Shown piece after piece: positions 44,636 through 57,882 of a stretch of DNA of 64,000 bases. A program made the translations under genes and the position numbers. Below the pieces are notes generated by a model. It worked only from the letters and a program-made list of their open reading frames with translations, searched no databases and had not been told where the DNA came from. Positions within the stretch are counted from its first letter, which is position 1; every line of letters starts with the position of its first letter. Source of the DNA: Podaxis mareebaensis (taxonomy: Eukaryota > Basidiomycota > Agaricomycetes > Agaricales > Agaricaceae); NCBI GenBank assembly GCA_018524725.1, contig JAEUWP010000224.1, positions 1 to 64,000 of the forward strand. The letters run 5' to 3'.

Positions 44636-45748
44636 TCACCCTTTACTGTCACTCCCATCCTCCTTCTCATTCTCACAACATGCCCCTTGGATCCCATCAT
44701 AATCCTCGCCTTCTACATCGCTGTCTTCCTCTGACGTCCTGGAACATGTCTGCTGCGTTAATCCGCCCTCATCTTGTGAATCCTCGATCGGACTGTCACC
44801 AGTCTCTTCCATTGAGCCCGCCTCATCGTCGGAGGTTGATAAAGGCTTCGCACGTTTGCCCCGGCTTTCTGAACCAACTAATTTTCTCACAAATTCTTGT
44901 GTGAGTACACCTAGAAAGAAGACATCGGTGGTTGAAATAAGCAAAATCGAAGGAGAACCTACCTATGGCAACAAGAGCGCTACCATCCAATACTCTATAC
45001 ATGTCCCGATTGACCTCTTTTCGCCGTTCGTCCGTGTTGTTGTCTACAACCTGATCAGTGTCACTTGCATCCGCGCCTTGACTGCTGTGGGTGTCCTCAA
45101 GCGTGCTCTCGGACGAGCGTCCAAGTTTGCGGAACTTTCGTAGTTTTTTTGCCTCGCGGTATCGCTTTGCTGCGTTCACCAGCAGGCCACGCTCATCATA
45201 ATACTTTGCTGCAAGATAATGTATATTTTTAAGCAAATCCTGACAAGGTAATAAATAAAACGTGGAAAATTCGTGGTGGCAAAACGTACTTGAGACGGCA
45301 TTTCCAAGCCTTTACTCGACCCCTCGCTGGTTCGTGAGAGTGCTGAAATATAGCTATCGTCCTGCATAAACTTTCTCTTCTTGGCAGGACCCATATTACT
45401 TTGTTTCTTTTTCCTCTTTCCTTTCCCTAACACCTCCTCTTCGTCCTCCTGCTCATCCTCTGGCCTGTCTTCCTGTTCCGCTTCAATGTATTCGGCATCA
45501 AATGATGGCGCTTTCTTCTCACTCCTGTATTTTGGTACGGAGATAAAGCCCCCAGCATCATCTGCAACCCATCCTCGCGAATCCTGAATATTACATGGAT
45601 ACTTTCCGAGCTCCTGATTCACTCGCGTTTGATGAACCCTATAGCCGTTGGGATGGACGCGAAGACCTGTAAGGTCATATACTGTTATCCTGCGAGAATC
45701 CGCGTCCATTGGAATATGATAGACAGGCGACTGCAGCAGGCTGACCAC
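44636..45748 (-). CDS. Conserved-looking hypothetical acidic protein, 5' end unresolved
   Basis: At least three exons: up to 45748 or further upstream through 45290, then 45239-44963, then 44910-44636; the introns (50 and 52 nt) have GTACGT/GTAGGT donors and TCAG/CTAG acceptors, and phase holds. The N-terminal part includes RITVYDLTGLRVHPNGYRVH and a Lys/Arg-rich stretch (GKGKRKKKQ) that looks like a nuclear signal. The middle has LLKNIHYLAAKYYDERGLL with NAAKRYREAKKLRKF, then MYRVLDGSALVAIGVLTQEF, and the C-terminus is Asp/Glu-rich. The frame stays open upstream to about 45890 without an ATG, so the first exon is missing from my model. A nuclear role is likely from composition; I cannot name the family. 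Confidence 0.6.
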
Positions 45749-46805
45749 TGAACATGTGCACGAAGGTTGTGGCGAGGGCTGTTGAGGGATGGAGAACTGG
45801 GGGCTGGGTTTGATCGGCTGCTGACGTAATGTACCATTATTAAGTTCAGTCCGGCCTGGATTCGTGGACGCATTGTGAGCTCTCCAGCTAAGTCTGTACG
45901 CACAGGAATCGCCTCATCACTGATTCACTGGGAGCATTTGTTGAAAACTCTCAGACCCCCGCTCAGTTTATTCTATCTTGAGAGCCTTTCTACTCATTCA
46001 CCCATCGTTCTCGAGTTATATTATCAGCGCGACTTTCAGCGAACGACTATAGAAAAGCATGCAGGGGGCAAGTAAAGCCTCTGAGATCTGAGACATCCGA
46101 CCCCTTGGCTACAGAGCAACGTCGCGTCATCTGAAAGTCGCTGTTCTACGACACCGGTAACCGAGCAAACCGTGCCCTGAATGCGGCATCCAAGAGCTGA
46201 AATACTCGTGGCCCAGTGCCTTGGAAAATCAAGGGGATTGCGGCTAAAGCTCGTATGAACATCTATCCCCGGTGACATGCATTTTACATGACTAGGTACC
46301 AAATGTTAGCACCAAATGGAGCTGAGAGTGATGTTGAGCCTGACGGACTGAAATAAGTATGTACGTTGGAGCCACCTTACATGATGTTCGAGGAAAGTCC
46401 CTGTACGTGTTGCTTCTAATCCGCCTGATTGGTCCAGTGAAAGTATTCTATCCAAATCTATCCCTGTATTTTTCCGGGCTGTTTGCATTGTATGTGATAC
46501 GATCTCAGCGGAGCTTTTCCCATCCGTCACCATTGAGAGATGTGCCGCTGCCTCATGAAAAGTCCCTGGATGGTACTAGACCCAGTATCTTTAGGGATAC
46601 CGATGATACCAGCAATTTTACACGATTCAGCGGCGGTGGAAACTGCAGGGCTGTGAGCATAGCTCAGATCTTATTCCCCCGTTCTCTCAGTCCTGCGCAC
46701 TCGTTGTCACGATTTACTACACATAGCATAGGGCTGGACGAGGTCGAACGTGGAATAGGCTTTACGGACAATCGCTTGCTAGCCCAAGGATTGGCGTATC
46801 TATAA
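45749..46805. other. Divergent intergenic region
   Basis: Holds the promoters of the hypothetical gene (-), and possibly its first exon, and of TTC27 (+). An open frame 46359-46805 lies just upstream of TTC27 and ends in a stop directly before its ATG; I see no domain in it. Confidence 0.4.
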
Positions 46806-49722
46806 ATGGCATTAGATAAGATTGATGATCGATTGGTTTGTAAGTCATTTTTGCAAGATCAGTTGCACAGTGGTCCCTGCGATGCATCATTTCTTCCCAG
46901 ACTCACCATGGACGGGGCTTCGTTGCTGCTGATAGAAAAGTCCTTTCTCCGAGGCACCTGGGGCGGCGATATAACCATTTCCGACTCTCCTGTTGTTCAG
47001 ATCGCGAAGAAAGTCATTGCTGGAGAACTCCGCGATGCCCTTACTTCACCGGAGGCACGCAAGCTAATCTGTGCTCACAGTGACAACTTTGATCGTCCCT
47101 TTGATGAAATATTCAACTTCTCCGTGTCTTCCGACGGTGACCTCGCAGAACAGGAACTACTGCGGCTCTCACTCGCGATCGCATTCCTCCACGCCTTTAT
47201 CCAGGCCAACTGGACTGGGCCGGACCTGGACTTCAAAGCCCTTGAAGTCATAGTCGCTGACAAATCAGAATCGTGTGCTTCTTTGTCAGAGGATTTCATC
47301 AGGAACAAGGCCGTTGCAGAATTGGCTTACGGAGGCGAACCTGCTTACCATCTTGCTGCCGTGCCTGTCTTCTTGAGACTGTCACAACTCCTTTTAACCC
47401 TTCCGTATCAGCACCTACAGACCGCTCAATGGTGGCGATTACGGACTGCCCTCGTGCACCAACAAGTCCTGGATGAGCCTGCCGCAGACCCAGATCTGCT
47501 TTCGGCTTCTTTGGAACCCTTGGAGTCCATTGTCTCTTCCGAGCCTGATTTGTTAGGTCGACTCTATCTGGAACGTGGGCGGCTATACCATATACATTCT
47601 CAGGACAAGTCAGCGGCGGAATACTTCGTCAAAGCTGCACGCGCCACAGGCTTGGCATATGAATTGACTGGAGCGCTGGGAAAGCGGACCAAATTCCAGC
47701 AGACGGAACTCAGTCAGCTTGTGTTACTCGCCGAGAGTCAGCTGAACGACGACGCGGCCGCCACACCCCACTCCACCGATTCTCCAACCCCAAATCCCAG
47801 ACCCTCCAGCGCAACCGAGGATCCACAACGGACCACTTCATCCACTCTTCCAGAATCCCTTCCTCTAAATGATGACACCCTCCTCGAACAGACGGAATTC
47901 ACCTCCTCTCATCCAGCTTCGGCCGGTTCCCGCCTCACTCACATCAATCCCCAAAACCAACCGCCGCTTCACCCCATTGACCAATGCATCTTCCTTTCCT
48001 TGTGCCTCAACGTTAAAAATACCTCACCGTCCCACGGGCTCACGAGTGAACAAATGTCCCCTTACGTAGCCCGTGTCATCTCTCATCCACGTAATTGGTC
48101 GGTTCATACGATGGCCCTGCTCCTCAGATCTCGTCTGGAGTCCTCACGTACACGCACGGTTGAGCGCTCGACGCTCCAGCTGCAAGCATTAATCGATCAA
48201 ATGCCAACTTCAGATTCCACATTATCAGAACGACTCCGTTATTTCCATTCAATCCCACTGCCGAGCAAATGGGAGCTGGAGAAGGAGCTTGCCACTAGGT
48301 TTATGAGCTTGGGGGTCGTCAAATCGGCTCTTGAGATCTTTGAGCGCCTCGAGATGTGGGAAGAGGTCGTCAAATGCTGGGGATCAATGGAACGTCCGGA
48401 TAAAGGCATTGCCATCATCCGTGATCTATTGGAGGGGCGAAAGTCAGAGGCTGATGTCGTACTCTCGCGTGGGAAGGCCACTTTCGAGGCAAGGAGACAC
48501 ATTCAGGATACTTCCCGGGAGGCAAAGTTATGGTGCCTTCTCGGCGATCTTGAGACAGAGAAGGCCGTCGAGCATTACGAGCGTGCGTGGGCAGTTTCTA
48601 ATGAATCATCGGGCCGAGCCATGCGTTCGCTGGGAGGCTATTACTTCGCGCGGGGCAAGTATTCCGAAGCTATCACATGCCTGAGACGAGCCGTTAGGAT
48701 TAATCCACTGTTGGCGCGTTCGTGGTTCGTTTTGGGATGTGCATGTATGCGGACAGAGGATTGGGAAGGTGCCAGAGACGCATTCAGCCGCTGTGTAGCG
48801 ATCGACGATGACGATGGAGAGAGTTGGAGCAACCTTGCAAGCATGTACCTTCGCTTGGGTACAAGCCCTAAGCGAGATGGCGAACAAAACGATAAGGTGA
48901 GGCTTCCCGTATTTCTGGTTCCATCAGCGGCGAACTCAGTCAATTGACTATTCTCTCATTTCCTCTCCACCTCCATCAATGATTTAGGATGATGGATCAT
49001 TAACATACAGTGGCGAATCAACCAAGTCAATATCATTCACCAATAAGATGCTGGCGTTCCGTGCATTGAAACAAGGGTTACGATACAGCTACGAAAACTG
49101 GCGCATGTGGTACAACTACATGATCGTGTCAATGGATGTGGGCGAGCTAAACGAGGCTTGCCGTGCACTCGGTCGGGTGGTGGAAGAGACTTCAGGACAA
49201 GTGGGCGCCAAGAGCGTCGATGAAGACGTTTTGGATAGGCTTGTGAATGCCGTTACGAAGGCCCCTAGAGAGGAAGAGAATGATGCGGATTCCGACATTC
49301 CCCCAAATCCCAATGAAGGCCGTTGGTTATTCAAGAACGTCAACAACCTGTTCGAGCGTATAGTCTTACCTCGCGTATCGTCCCCCCGGGTCTTTCGCGC
49401 CTACGCTCGCCTCTTGACGTGGCAAAATAAGTGGGAAGAAGCCATCAAGGCGTATCTGGATGCCTATCGGAATGGCGTCGCAGGGACAATGGAAAAGGGT
49501 GAAACTGATGTCGAGCGGTGGCGGGAAGCGGTGAAAGAGGTGCAGGAAATTGTGGACCTGTTGAGAAACTTTGGACCGCGTGTGGAGGGCTACAGCTGGA
49601 GGTTACAAGCTCGTAGTATCGTGCGGATATTTGTCGGTCGCACTAAGGATTTTGAAGACGAGCCTGAATGGGAACGTTTGAGGGAGCTGCAGGACGAGTT
49701 GCGTAAAGAGGAATATGAGTAG
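46806..49722 (+). CDS. TTC27: Tetratricopeptide repeat protein 27 homologue
   Basis: Exons 46806-48896 and 48988-49722 (intron 91 nt, GTGAGG...TTTAG) give 942 codons, 941 aa. TPR units are clearest at about residues 600-690 (LGGYYFARGKYSEAITCLRR, WFVLGCACMRTEDWEGARDA, WSNLASMYLRLGTS). The segment after the intron, MLAFRALKQGLRYSYENWRM with WYNYMIVSMDVGELNEA, is typical of TTC27/Emw1. The yeast relative Emw1 is essential and needed for cell-wall integrity; the exact biochemical role is not settled. The Met at 46908 (MDGASLLLIEKSFLRG) may be the true start, because family proteins begin with a similar phrase. The intron retained would stop the frame after VNS*-like codons. Confidence 0.88.
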
Positions 49723-50148
49723 GGAAAAGAATCGATATCTGATGACCTTGATGAATGTAGGCTTTTCGAGAGACACGGAGGCACTACGTAAAGTACTCAT
49801 GATACATGTGTCGTGTCGGCAGATCAGACCTCTGAGAACCCGTGATGGCAATTCGTCCGGCTGCCGCGGTGATAATGTCGAGACGCTCTAAATATGTATG
49901 TAACTTCGAAAATAGACGACGCGATTGGATTTGAGATTATAACAATCATAAGGCGGCAATTGTAAGCGATCTCGAAGCATGGATTCAGAATACATTCAGA
50001 CAGTGTTATACATGTGGGATATGAATCGTCAAGAAATACAATCCTGAAACAGCAGGGGGACAACATGCATAGAATGACCGAAGAACGGGGAGCAAGTAGG
50101 TCCAAAAGCAGATACAGACGTGACAATCGACAACAGCGGCAGGTATCT
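49723..50148. other. Convergent intergenic region
   Basis: 3' ends of TTC27 (+) and the DUF6593-type gene (-). No gene seen. Confidence 0.5.
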
Positions 50149-50931
50149 TCACTCCCAGCCCAAGTCAAGCGCCATCTTGTTCAAGACTAAGCTGGTCATA
50201 ATCTCGGTTGCAAGGGGGAGAGCAGCCGACTTCAATGTAATTTTACCATGATATTCCGCATCATGGTGACTGATTTCATAAATAGCGATCGTGGCCCAAC
50301 CATCCACACACTGGTGGCGTTTTCATTCAACTTGTCACATAACAAGCGGTAGGGATGACGCACCTCCATTTTGGTTGGCGATATCTTCCATTTATACTCC
50401 TTGCCCGACTGAGTAGTGAAATAGCGAGAGCTGTTAAGGAGTGCACGAGTAAGCCAATGAGGGTCGCGACCGCAGTACGGTTTCGTATGCGAAGTTAGCA
50501 CTTACGAGCTGCCCTCCCGCTTTTGCTTACGAAACTTCTCTACCATGCCATGGTTTGTCTGGTTATTTCCATAGCACACATACCCGGGATTATTCGCAGG
50601 ACCTAGGAAGAACCAAGATTTCTCTGGTCCAAGGATAGATGGATGGAGTTGAGCCCACTTGGGCTCGCGGTGCAGTTTGATGACGAGGTTGGGGGAATTA
50701 TTAGCCTGTGAGTCAGCAACATCGCCTTGAGAACCGTAACTGAATGTGGCAAGCTGTTTTCACACATACCTCGGTTCTGTGCGGTGGCGACGGGTGTTGA
50801 GTAAGGCAGGACCTGGTCATGACAGACGAGTATACTCACACAGAGAACGCGAGGTTGTTGGCCTCATCCATCCAGCGATGATGGAACATGTTGTCACCGT
50901 ACTGGTAAAGGACGATGGGGGCAGGGGCCAT
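50149..50931 (-). CDS. DUF6593-type protein with a 7-nt microexon
   Basis: Exons 50931-50840, 50776-50770 (7 nt), 50705-50506, 50430-50364 and 50310-50149 total 528 nt, 175 aa. The protein reads MAPAPIVLYQYGDNMFHHRW, then SVTEANNSPNLVIKLHREPK, SILGPEKSWFFLGPANNPG, SGKEYKWKISPTKMECVDG and TIAIYEISHHDAEYHGKITL, ending MALDLGWE. This matches the DUF6593 family of small mushroom proteins, whose function is unknown. All four introns have GT-AG ends and phases agree. The 7-base exon AACCGAG is needed to keep the frame between SV and TEAN. Confidence 0.82.
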
Positions 50932-53900
50932 TCTTGCGATGATACGGCTGAAGATAGAAGCGAGTGAAGATGGGGGTTTCGTTGAGCGAGCAACCGCTAA
51001 GTGGGGTCGGAAGAGAAAGTATATCGACAGCAGGTTCTTTTAAGCCAACGCGCTACGGCCTGGAGCGAGATCGACCCTCTCAAGGATTGAATGCAACTTG
51101 TAAGGTCAAGGTCAAAAAAGAAAACGCCAAGGAAGGCAAAACACGATTATGTATGTATGTGATCTAAGCGAGATCCCGGATCCATCAAAAATCTCCAACA
51201 GCATCAACATACCCATCTGGAATCTGTAAACAACATCACACACGAGAAACTTTCACCTCTGTCCGTCCAGGGCCCACACGGCCCACGGACCTGTCAAACC
51301 AGTTTATGGAAGCCCGGGAACAGGATGGTTCACAGCCACCTTGCCACGTGTGGTGTCAAAACTAGCAGCATGGCGATCGCGTGCTCGCTCCACGTGGCTT
51401 GACAGCCGGTGATCTCAAGAATCCAATCTCAAATCTCTCGCACGCATGTGGGGTTAGGGGTTCCAAGGGTCGGCCGCTCTTTCCTCTATCGTTTCACATC
51501 TTTCGTATTCCCCAGCGTGCCCAAAAGCGACCTGGAGCTTGTCCTTGGGGGCGTGCGATGACGTTGCCAGACTTATAGACTACATAGTGGATCCGCCTCC
51601 TAGTGAGCCGCCACTTGGAAACGAAACTTAGAACGTTCTAACGCATGTGCTCCGATAAAATGAATTCAAGACTCAACAATGAACGCCAATATGCCACAAA
51701 TATTCCATACGTTGCATGGTATTACTCCATTGTTTACGGAGCACCCGCTAGGTTAATGAGAATAAAGGAAGCCCCCTGCGCCATGCGTCCAGTTTTATCT
51801 TGCCACTCTTTATCCTCATCGAGGAGATAACCATTATCGAACTTGGCTGCATCTGACGTCCAATCAACGAGACGTCCATCAACGGCACTCTCTTGGAATC
51901 TCCGCTTCCTCTGCCAGTTTGTGTCCGTACCCCAGTCAGGTGCTGATAGCCAAACGGCAATAAGCATATTATGGCAGGACTGGGTCCGAAGATATCGACT
52001 CCATGCGCCGGAATAGGAAATCAATCGGGTCCGTTCTCCGAAGTCGGGGCGTGAGGCTCTTTCAGAAGGAAGAATGGAGTGAACACCAGTCTAAGTCTGT
52101 TGAGATCCACGCCAGAACTTCAGGGTGGGTGGTCACCAGCGCCTCAGAAGGAAAAACCCTACTTCGCTTTTCGCTGCTGGGCCCACTGCTAAAAATTGAG
52201 TTCACACTAAGGAACGTACATTCCAATCGATAGATTCCGATCGATTCTGATACTTCGTCCAGGAATCCGGATTAAATAGTGGAGAAATGATCATCCCACT
52301 AGTTTACTTACGTCGCAAAACATAAAAATTGATGCCGTATGCCTCGAGAGTTCGATGTCAAAGTCTAATTGCCGATACAATTTATATATCTCGCTCAACT
52401 AAATGGAGACCTTCACAGCCTTATTGTCAATCTCAGCTTCTCAATTGAGCGACGGCGCTTGGTGCTTATTGATAGTCGTGGGCTTACGCTACATGATCCT
52501 GATGATGGGTAACAGTTAGATACACACGACAAGCTCCAGTCTCGTACTCCCACCACCAGCGGTCTAATTTAGCTCATTTCCTCATCCTGAGTCAGTCGAA
52601 AACCTGGAGGGTCGATCGTCGAGAACCGAACGCTGCAATTCGCGTTTCGGTTCAGAACTGGTCATATAAACTTTGATCCCAGCCCTTGTTAGGCCCTTTC
52701 CTCGAAGGTTTTTTGCGATTTAGTTGAAGCCTACGAAATAATATTTCGAGCCTTTCGAACGTGCCTCATGAGCATGGGTTACAATCACTCCGAAGCCACA
52801 CGGGAACCGCATTAGAGAAAATACCACAATTAGATTTGGGCTCCATGATGGACCCCGCCCGGGAAGTTCATAAACCTAAACGAACGGCTTGCTTTATACG
52901 CTGCAAAGGGCAGAACAGATATCATCGCCGTCTTTCGAGACAACTGAATAATACACTCAGTAAACTCACCCTCGACAACAAGAACTTATACAAATCGTGG
53001 TCCACGGCCAACAGCTTGGACGCAAGGAGGGTCTCTGGTAGATAATGGCAGCAGTATGTTTGATTTTACCGGTACAGGACCAAGGCAACAGTCTACGGCT
53101 TTATGCACTATATCAGCAAGTACAATATCTCAGAAGCAGAGAACAGGAAGGTGTCGATAGAGCACACCTCCTCGTTGGAGAGAATGTGAAGTGAAACAAC
53201 ATAATCAATGTACATGTCACAGGTGCAGGGATATGTGAATGCCGACCTCGGAGTCCGATGACTCTGCACCATCATCGTCAGCATGAAAGAGTCCCTGCGC
53301 CATTGTCTACACTCGTGTCCTAGACCTTCATGCGAAGACGTGCAAAAGCGTGGAAGCAGGATGTCACCGCTAGGTCCTGTTCTGGGTTAGACTTGATCCT
53401 AGATGCGATTTATGTAGACAAAGACATGGATATGTATCTGTACTGACCGGGCCCCAAGGCCTCATGTTCCGGCCCTTTACTTTCCTAATGCTCTCTACGC
53501 AAATTGCGAGATCACGAAAGGACATGGCTGAAAAGGTCAAAACAGGACAAGCTTCAGCCGTGCAAACACCGCCCCTGCGGGGTGGTGGCCAGCAGAAAAC
53601 ATTTCCGCTCGTCATAGATGACATAAGGACCTTGCTAAACCAGTGTTCCGATATTCAGCTGAGTTTCGGACGACTCAAGCGCGTATAATAAAGGAGAGCT
53701 CGACCAGACCATAGTAGGCACATACAATAAAGATGGTTTCGGAATGTGACTGATGGTTTGAATACTCTCGTTAATGACATTGACCTGTCTATCAAATAGA
53801 TACTTGCGATCTGAATACGTCAAACATCAAATCACCCCAATCATGAGGTCATACACATCCGGATCCTGGTGGGCGCTGCGAAGCCGAAAACGCTTAAAAC

Positions 53901-55255
53901 ACGCGCGATCGATGGATTGTTCAGGGAACAGGCGAGAACATCGACGTATCAAAAGTACACACCGAGTGCATATGTTTAGATCCCTGACAACAACCATGGT
54001 GCCTTTGTCAACTGCTCGTTCTCCATAACCAATCCACAAAGCATGATGTGCACCGAGTAGCAAGCACTACACGCTCACCGGCAAGCCCACTGAATACCCA
54101 ACGCGAAGGCATCTCCGTGCCGTACCCAAACAACGTCCCCTCCAACCCGAGCGAGGTGAGAAAAATAGAACAAAGCCTTAGAAGCAAAGGGCCCTCTCCA
54201 AAGAGACTCCCACACCTACACCGGTACCATGGCTCGCCGCCCCCGGCGATAAATTATCTAGGTTAATCAGTTGCCGAAAACATCTTCATACCACCGTTGG
54301 ACATGATGAGAACCCCCCAACCCCCAACCCACCCATTCACTGGTATCCTTCATGTAACCACCCGGCCGTTTCCCTGTCCCCAACATTCTTACTTTCAGTT
54401 AACTTCTATCCGACCTCGCGTCTCGCCTTTTCATCCCCGCAATGCCAAGCTCATCTTCGCCCAATGTTATTGGCCTTGGGTTTTGAATATGATCATGAGC
54501 CCGAGCCCCTTCTTTCTGCTTCCCTTTTTACGCGGGTCGATGGGTAGTTTCCACGGGGCGGTCATCGCCAAGCCTTCATTGAGAGCTTTATGGACGGACG
54601 GCGCCGTGATTCGGTTCGGCCTTCTCTTTTCTTTTTTGTTCTCCGATCACTCTATGTGCGCTCGGTCATGACCAAGCCATTTGACTCGAGTTTCACCCAT
54701 CCTGCTCGTTTCCGTGCACGTACACAGACGCGGTTCTTCAAATATCTTGCATACACAGAACTAGGTTTCCGGTCACAAAGGCGACCCTTTGGATTGGTTC
54801 CCTTACACCCTGGCAACCGTCTTTTTGCACCCAGAGCGGGTCCCCGCATCTTGGCTTCGCTAACTCTTAACTAGGTCTTCTTTACCGCTTATGAACGGAC
54901 CCAGTATACCATTTGGTTTCCAATTGATTTATTTTTAGTTCTTCCCGACCACTGTAATAGCATCCCAGTCGTTTCCAGTAGTAGGCACTAGTAAGCCCTT
55001 TTCGCCGACTGGTTCGTCCGTGGAGATGCCCAGAGGACCGGCGGCTTCAAACTATACTCGAGAAAAAAGATCCATCCCCTCCTTCTTTCATACTCCCATT
55101 CCACGTCCGCCACCGCCAACCTGCCTCTCGTCTCACACCTCCGCTCCAATCTTTTCACTCACGCGTTCATGGACTCTACCATATCCGCCGCGAAAAGGCT
55201 CATCCGCTACTCCTTCCGGGATCTCTGTGAACTCCTGGGATCTTAAAGAACCTTT
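50932..55255. other. Gene-poor 4.3-kb region
   Basis: No recognised gene. A minus-strand frame 52024-51734 (AVWLSAPDWGTDTNW, FDNGYLLDEDKEWQDK) reads like protein but has no partner exons that I can join. Open frames at 54297-54874 are pyrimidine-rich and low complexity. Composition is like the 37.9-43.8 kb region. Confidence 0.45.
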
Positions 55256-56676
55256 TTATGACTGCCGACCATTCCCGACTTCAACAGCTTCTCTCACGAC
55301 CCTCGCCAACTCTCCCCGTCTCTTCTTCCCTGCTTTAATACACGCGTTCAGGACGTTATCCGCCGAGTTCTGTCCATTGACGACGCCGAGTCCTTGTTGG
55401 ACAATACTAAGCAATTCGGGTTCCGAAACAGCGTTTTCGCCTGTGATGATAGAGATCGTACTGTCCAGCAGAGGTTCTTCGAATGCTGTTGGATCCGCTA
55501 GTACGTGTGTTCTATTGCGCCCATAGAGCAATAATTAAAGGTTACGAGCTCTTCGTATGAGAAGAAATGGTTTCACGTACGAGTCGAAGATCCCGAAAGA
55601 AGTAGATAGCGGTAACCCGTTAATTGTGAGAGGTGATTTGGGGTGGCGGTGGCATATCGTCTGGTTCGTATCTTCGTCGTACACCGCTTTTGGTAAGTTC
55701 GCTGTTAGGGAGTGATATTAATTGAGGTAAGAAATGTGAAAGTGTTTTGTCGGGTGATGCTTACTGTTCATTAGGGCGGCGACCATTGCAATTAGCGCAG
55801 CATCGAACACGTTTCCGTCGTAGTTGATGCACGTTGCGTCTACGTATAGCGTCCATACCGCCTTTCCAGGATGTATCACAAGAGACTGTGGCTTGACGAA
55901 AGTTGACCTGTGAGAAGGAGACGCATAGGATGAAGGCACAGAATAGAGGTTAGTTATGAGAGAGTTGGAGAAGAGAAGTGGAGGCAAGAGGTAAAGACTT
56001 ACGAAGTCAGTGTCTCGAACAGTCGTTCTGACAAAACCTGTGCCTCATCTGAAGGTGGACCGGGCTTGAATTTGGGGTGACACACCGCTGGAAGGTCGAT
56101 ATTCGGTACTATACGGGAAGGAACCTTAGGAAATGAACGGATGGATTGAGTGGACAATGATGGACTTACCGAGAAACCCTTCGTCAGGTCTCTCCAAGTC
56201 TGGCTCAGCGATTTCGGCTTTAACGCCGCATACAATCGTTGTTCCTCCCATCCGAACGAGGGCAGAACCGTCGGCAGTATTTATCGAGCCTGGGTTTTAG
56301 GGAAAAGGGGCTGGTTAGTCCAAGGTCGAATCAGATGCGGCGGACTTTTGGGTATAGCGTTCCGCGCGAGGACGCGAAGGTGAGAGACCGACCATATTTA
56401 CCTCTGCGGTAACACGAATGTCAAAGAAGACGACATACCAACATTAATTGAAATATCTCTCCAAATTTCGTTTTCTTCTTTACCAACAGTCCCGAGCGCA
56501 CGTCCATCAGGTCGCACATCCTCCGCGAGAAATCGTTCGAGATACACGCGTGGGTGTAGACGTTGAAAGATTGCTGCCTTGAGCGAGTCCGGCGAACTGT
56601 CCTGGGAAGGATTCTGTATTTGTGCTTGTGTTTGTGCCGTGGGTGCTACAGACGTGGATGCGGTCGACGTAGCCAT
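55256..56676 (-). CDS. RRP43: Exosome core subunit RRP43 (RNase PH-like)
   Basis: Exons 56676-56439, 56289-56170, 56108-56003, 55907-55765, 55701-55581 and 55511-55256 total 984 nt, 327 aa. Motifs in order: FQRLHPRVYLERFLAEDVRP with DGR, NTADGSALVRMGGTTIVCGV, VPNIDLPAVCHPKFKPG, a segment VWTLYVDATCINYDGNVFDA with ALIAMVAALMN, and DSTISIITGENAVSEPELL. This is the Rrp43/EXOSC8 branch of the RNase PH fold. It forms part of the six-subunit ring of the exosome in nucleus and cytoplasm; eukaryotic ring subunits are catalytically inactive. An in-frame upstream Met would add about 26 residues, but 56676 (MATSTAST) fits better. Confidence 0.92.
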
Positions 56677-57882
56677 CCGGGATGGATTACGAGTTGTGAA
56701 TGAATAATAAGTTTTCTGTTTTGGCTTTGGTGCGAGTTGTGATGAATAATGCAATGTGCAGTTCCAAATTCTGAAGTGTGTTCGCGTGACCCCAAGGTGC
56801 TTTCGCGGGACCGTATTCTCGGATAATCCAGATGCAAACGTGGGCGTAGGGATGGGGTAAGAGAAAGCATACCAAGAACGAGATCAGCGCACAAGTAATC
56901 GGTCCATAACCGGATAAGGGGCCGAAGTGATAAGCGCCGAAATGGCCGCCTTGCTCAACCGTTTATCAGACCTGATGCTGAACCAATCTTGTAGAAAGCT
57001 CATAACCTTCTAATCAAGTATCACATTGTAGTACACATCAATTCACTCTACGGTATCCCGCCACCGGATTCCAGATTCCATAGCTTCTTTTCTTGTCTTG
57101 TGAAATCCTACCATCACACTGGATATCGTCCGGTCGCACCGCTCTCGCACAAATCTATTTCCCTATGGTAAATTTCCCCTTGAGTTGATATCTACCACGC
57201 CGCGCGACCAACTGGGAATAGTTGGTATTGGTATCGCACAAAGGTTTTTACTAGATTAGGACCGATAACCTGTGCCGGAGTGGATTATTGGTACCGCCGG
57301 TTCTAGACTGCACGGGTGCAGTCTTGCGCGGTGTGGACTTTTGTGGAGAATGGAATAGGGAAGTCTGCGATGGGTTTGATTGAATAGTTTCGGGTATGGA
57401 GGTGTTAAGGGTGTAAGGGACGTAGGACGGAGTGGGCCCTGTAGTCAAGTCTACATGACGAAATGCTCCCAGCCCGGTTAATGGCTAATAGCCAATAGAT
57501 AACGGACCACAGCTAATGCGTGAATGAGGAATCGTCCAGTCATAAAGCAACCAATAGTGTCCCATTGATGCCTGGAGACTGTGAGGTTTGTTCCCAGACC
57601 TGAGAAGCGTAAAGGGTACATAGAGACGGATAGCGGTGTTTGTCAGGTATTGGGCAACCGGTTTGATGATCGCCGGCGAGCGGATGAGGACATGAGAGTA
57701 CGTGTGTATGGGTTGTGTACATAGGGTAGGTCGCGCGCGGGGGCAGAGAATATACGGAAGAATTAGGGTATATCTGGCATGTGCTACGAAGGGAGGTATA
57801 CCGTGTAACTAATGTAATTTCTCCGTTTAGCCATGAAAACCAAGGCATCCGATAGCGGGGTCACTCACAAAAGTTATTTACT
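56677..57882. other. Intergenic region between RRP43 and EMC6
   Basis: Promoter side of RRP43 and 3' side of EMC6. A minus-strand frame 57448-57251 (SLFHSPQKSTPRKTAPVQS, ending NPLRHRLSVLI) could be the last exon of a small gene, but I cannot find its start. Otherwise nothing. Confidence 0.4.
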
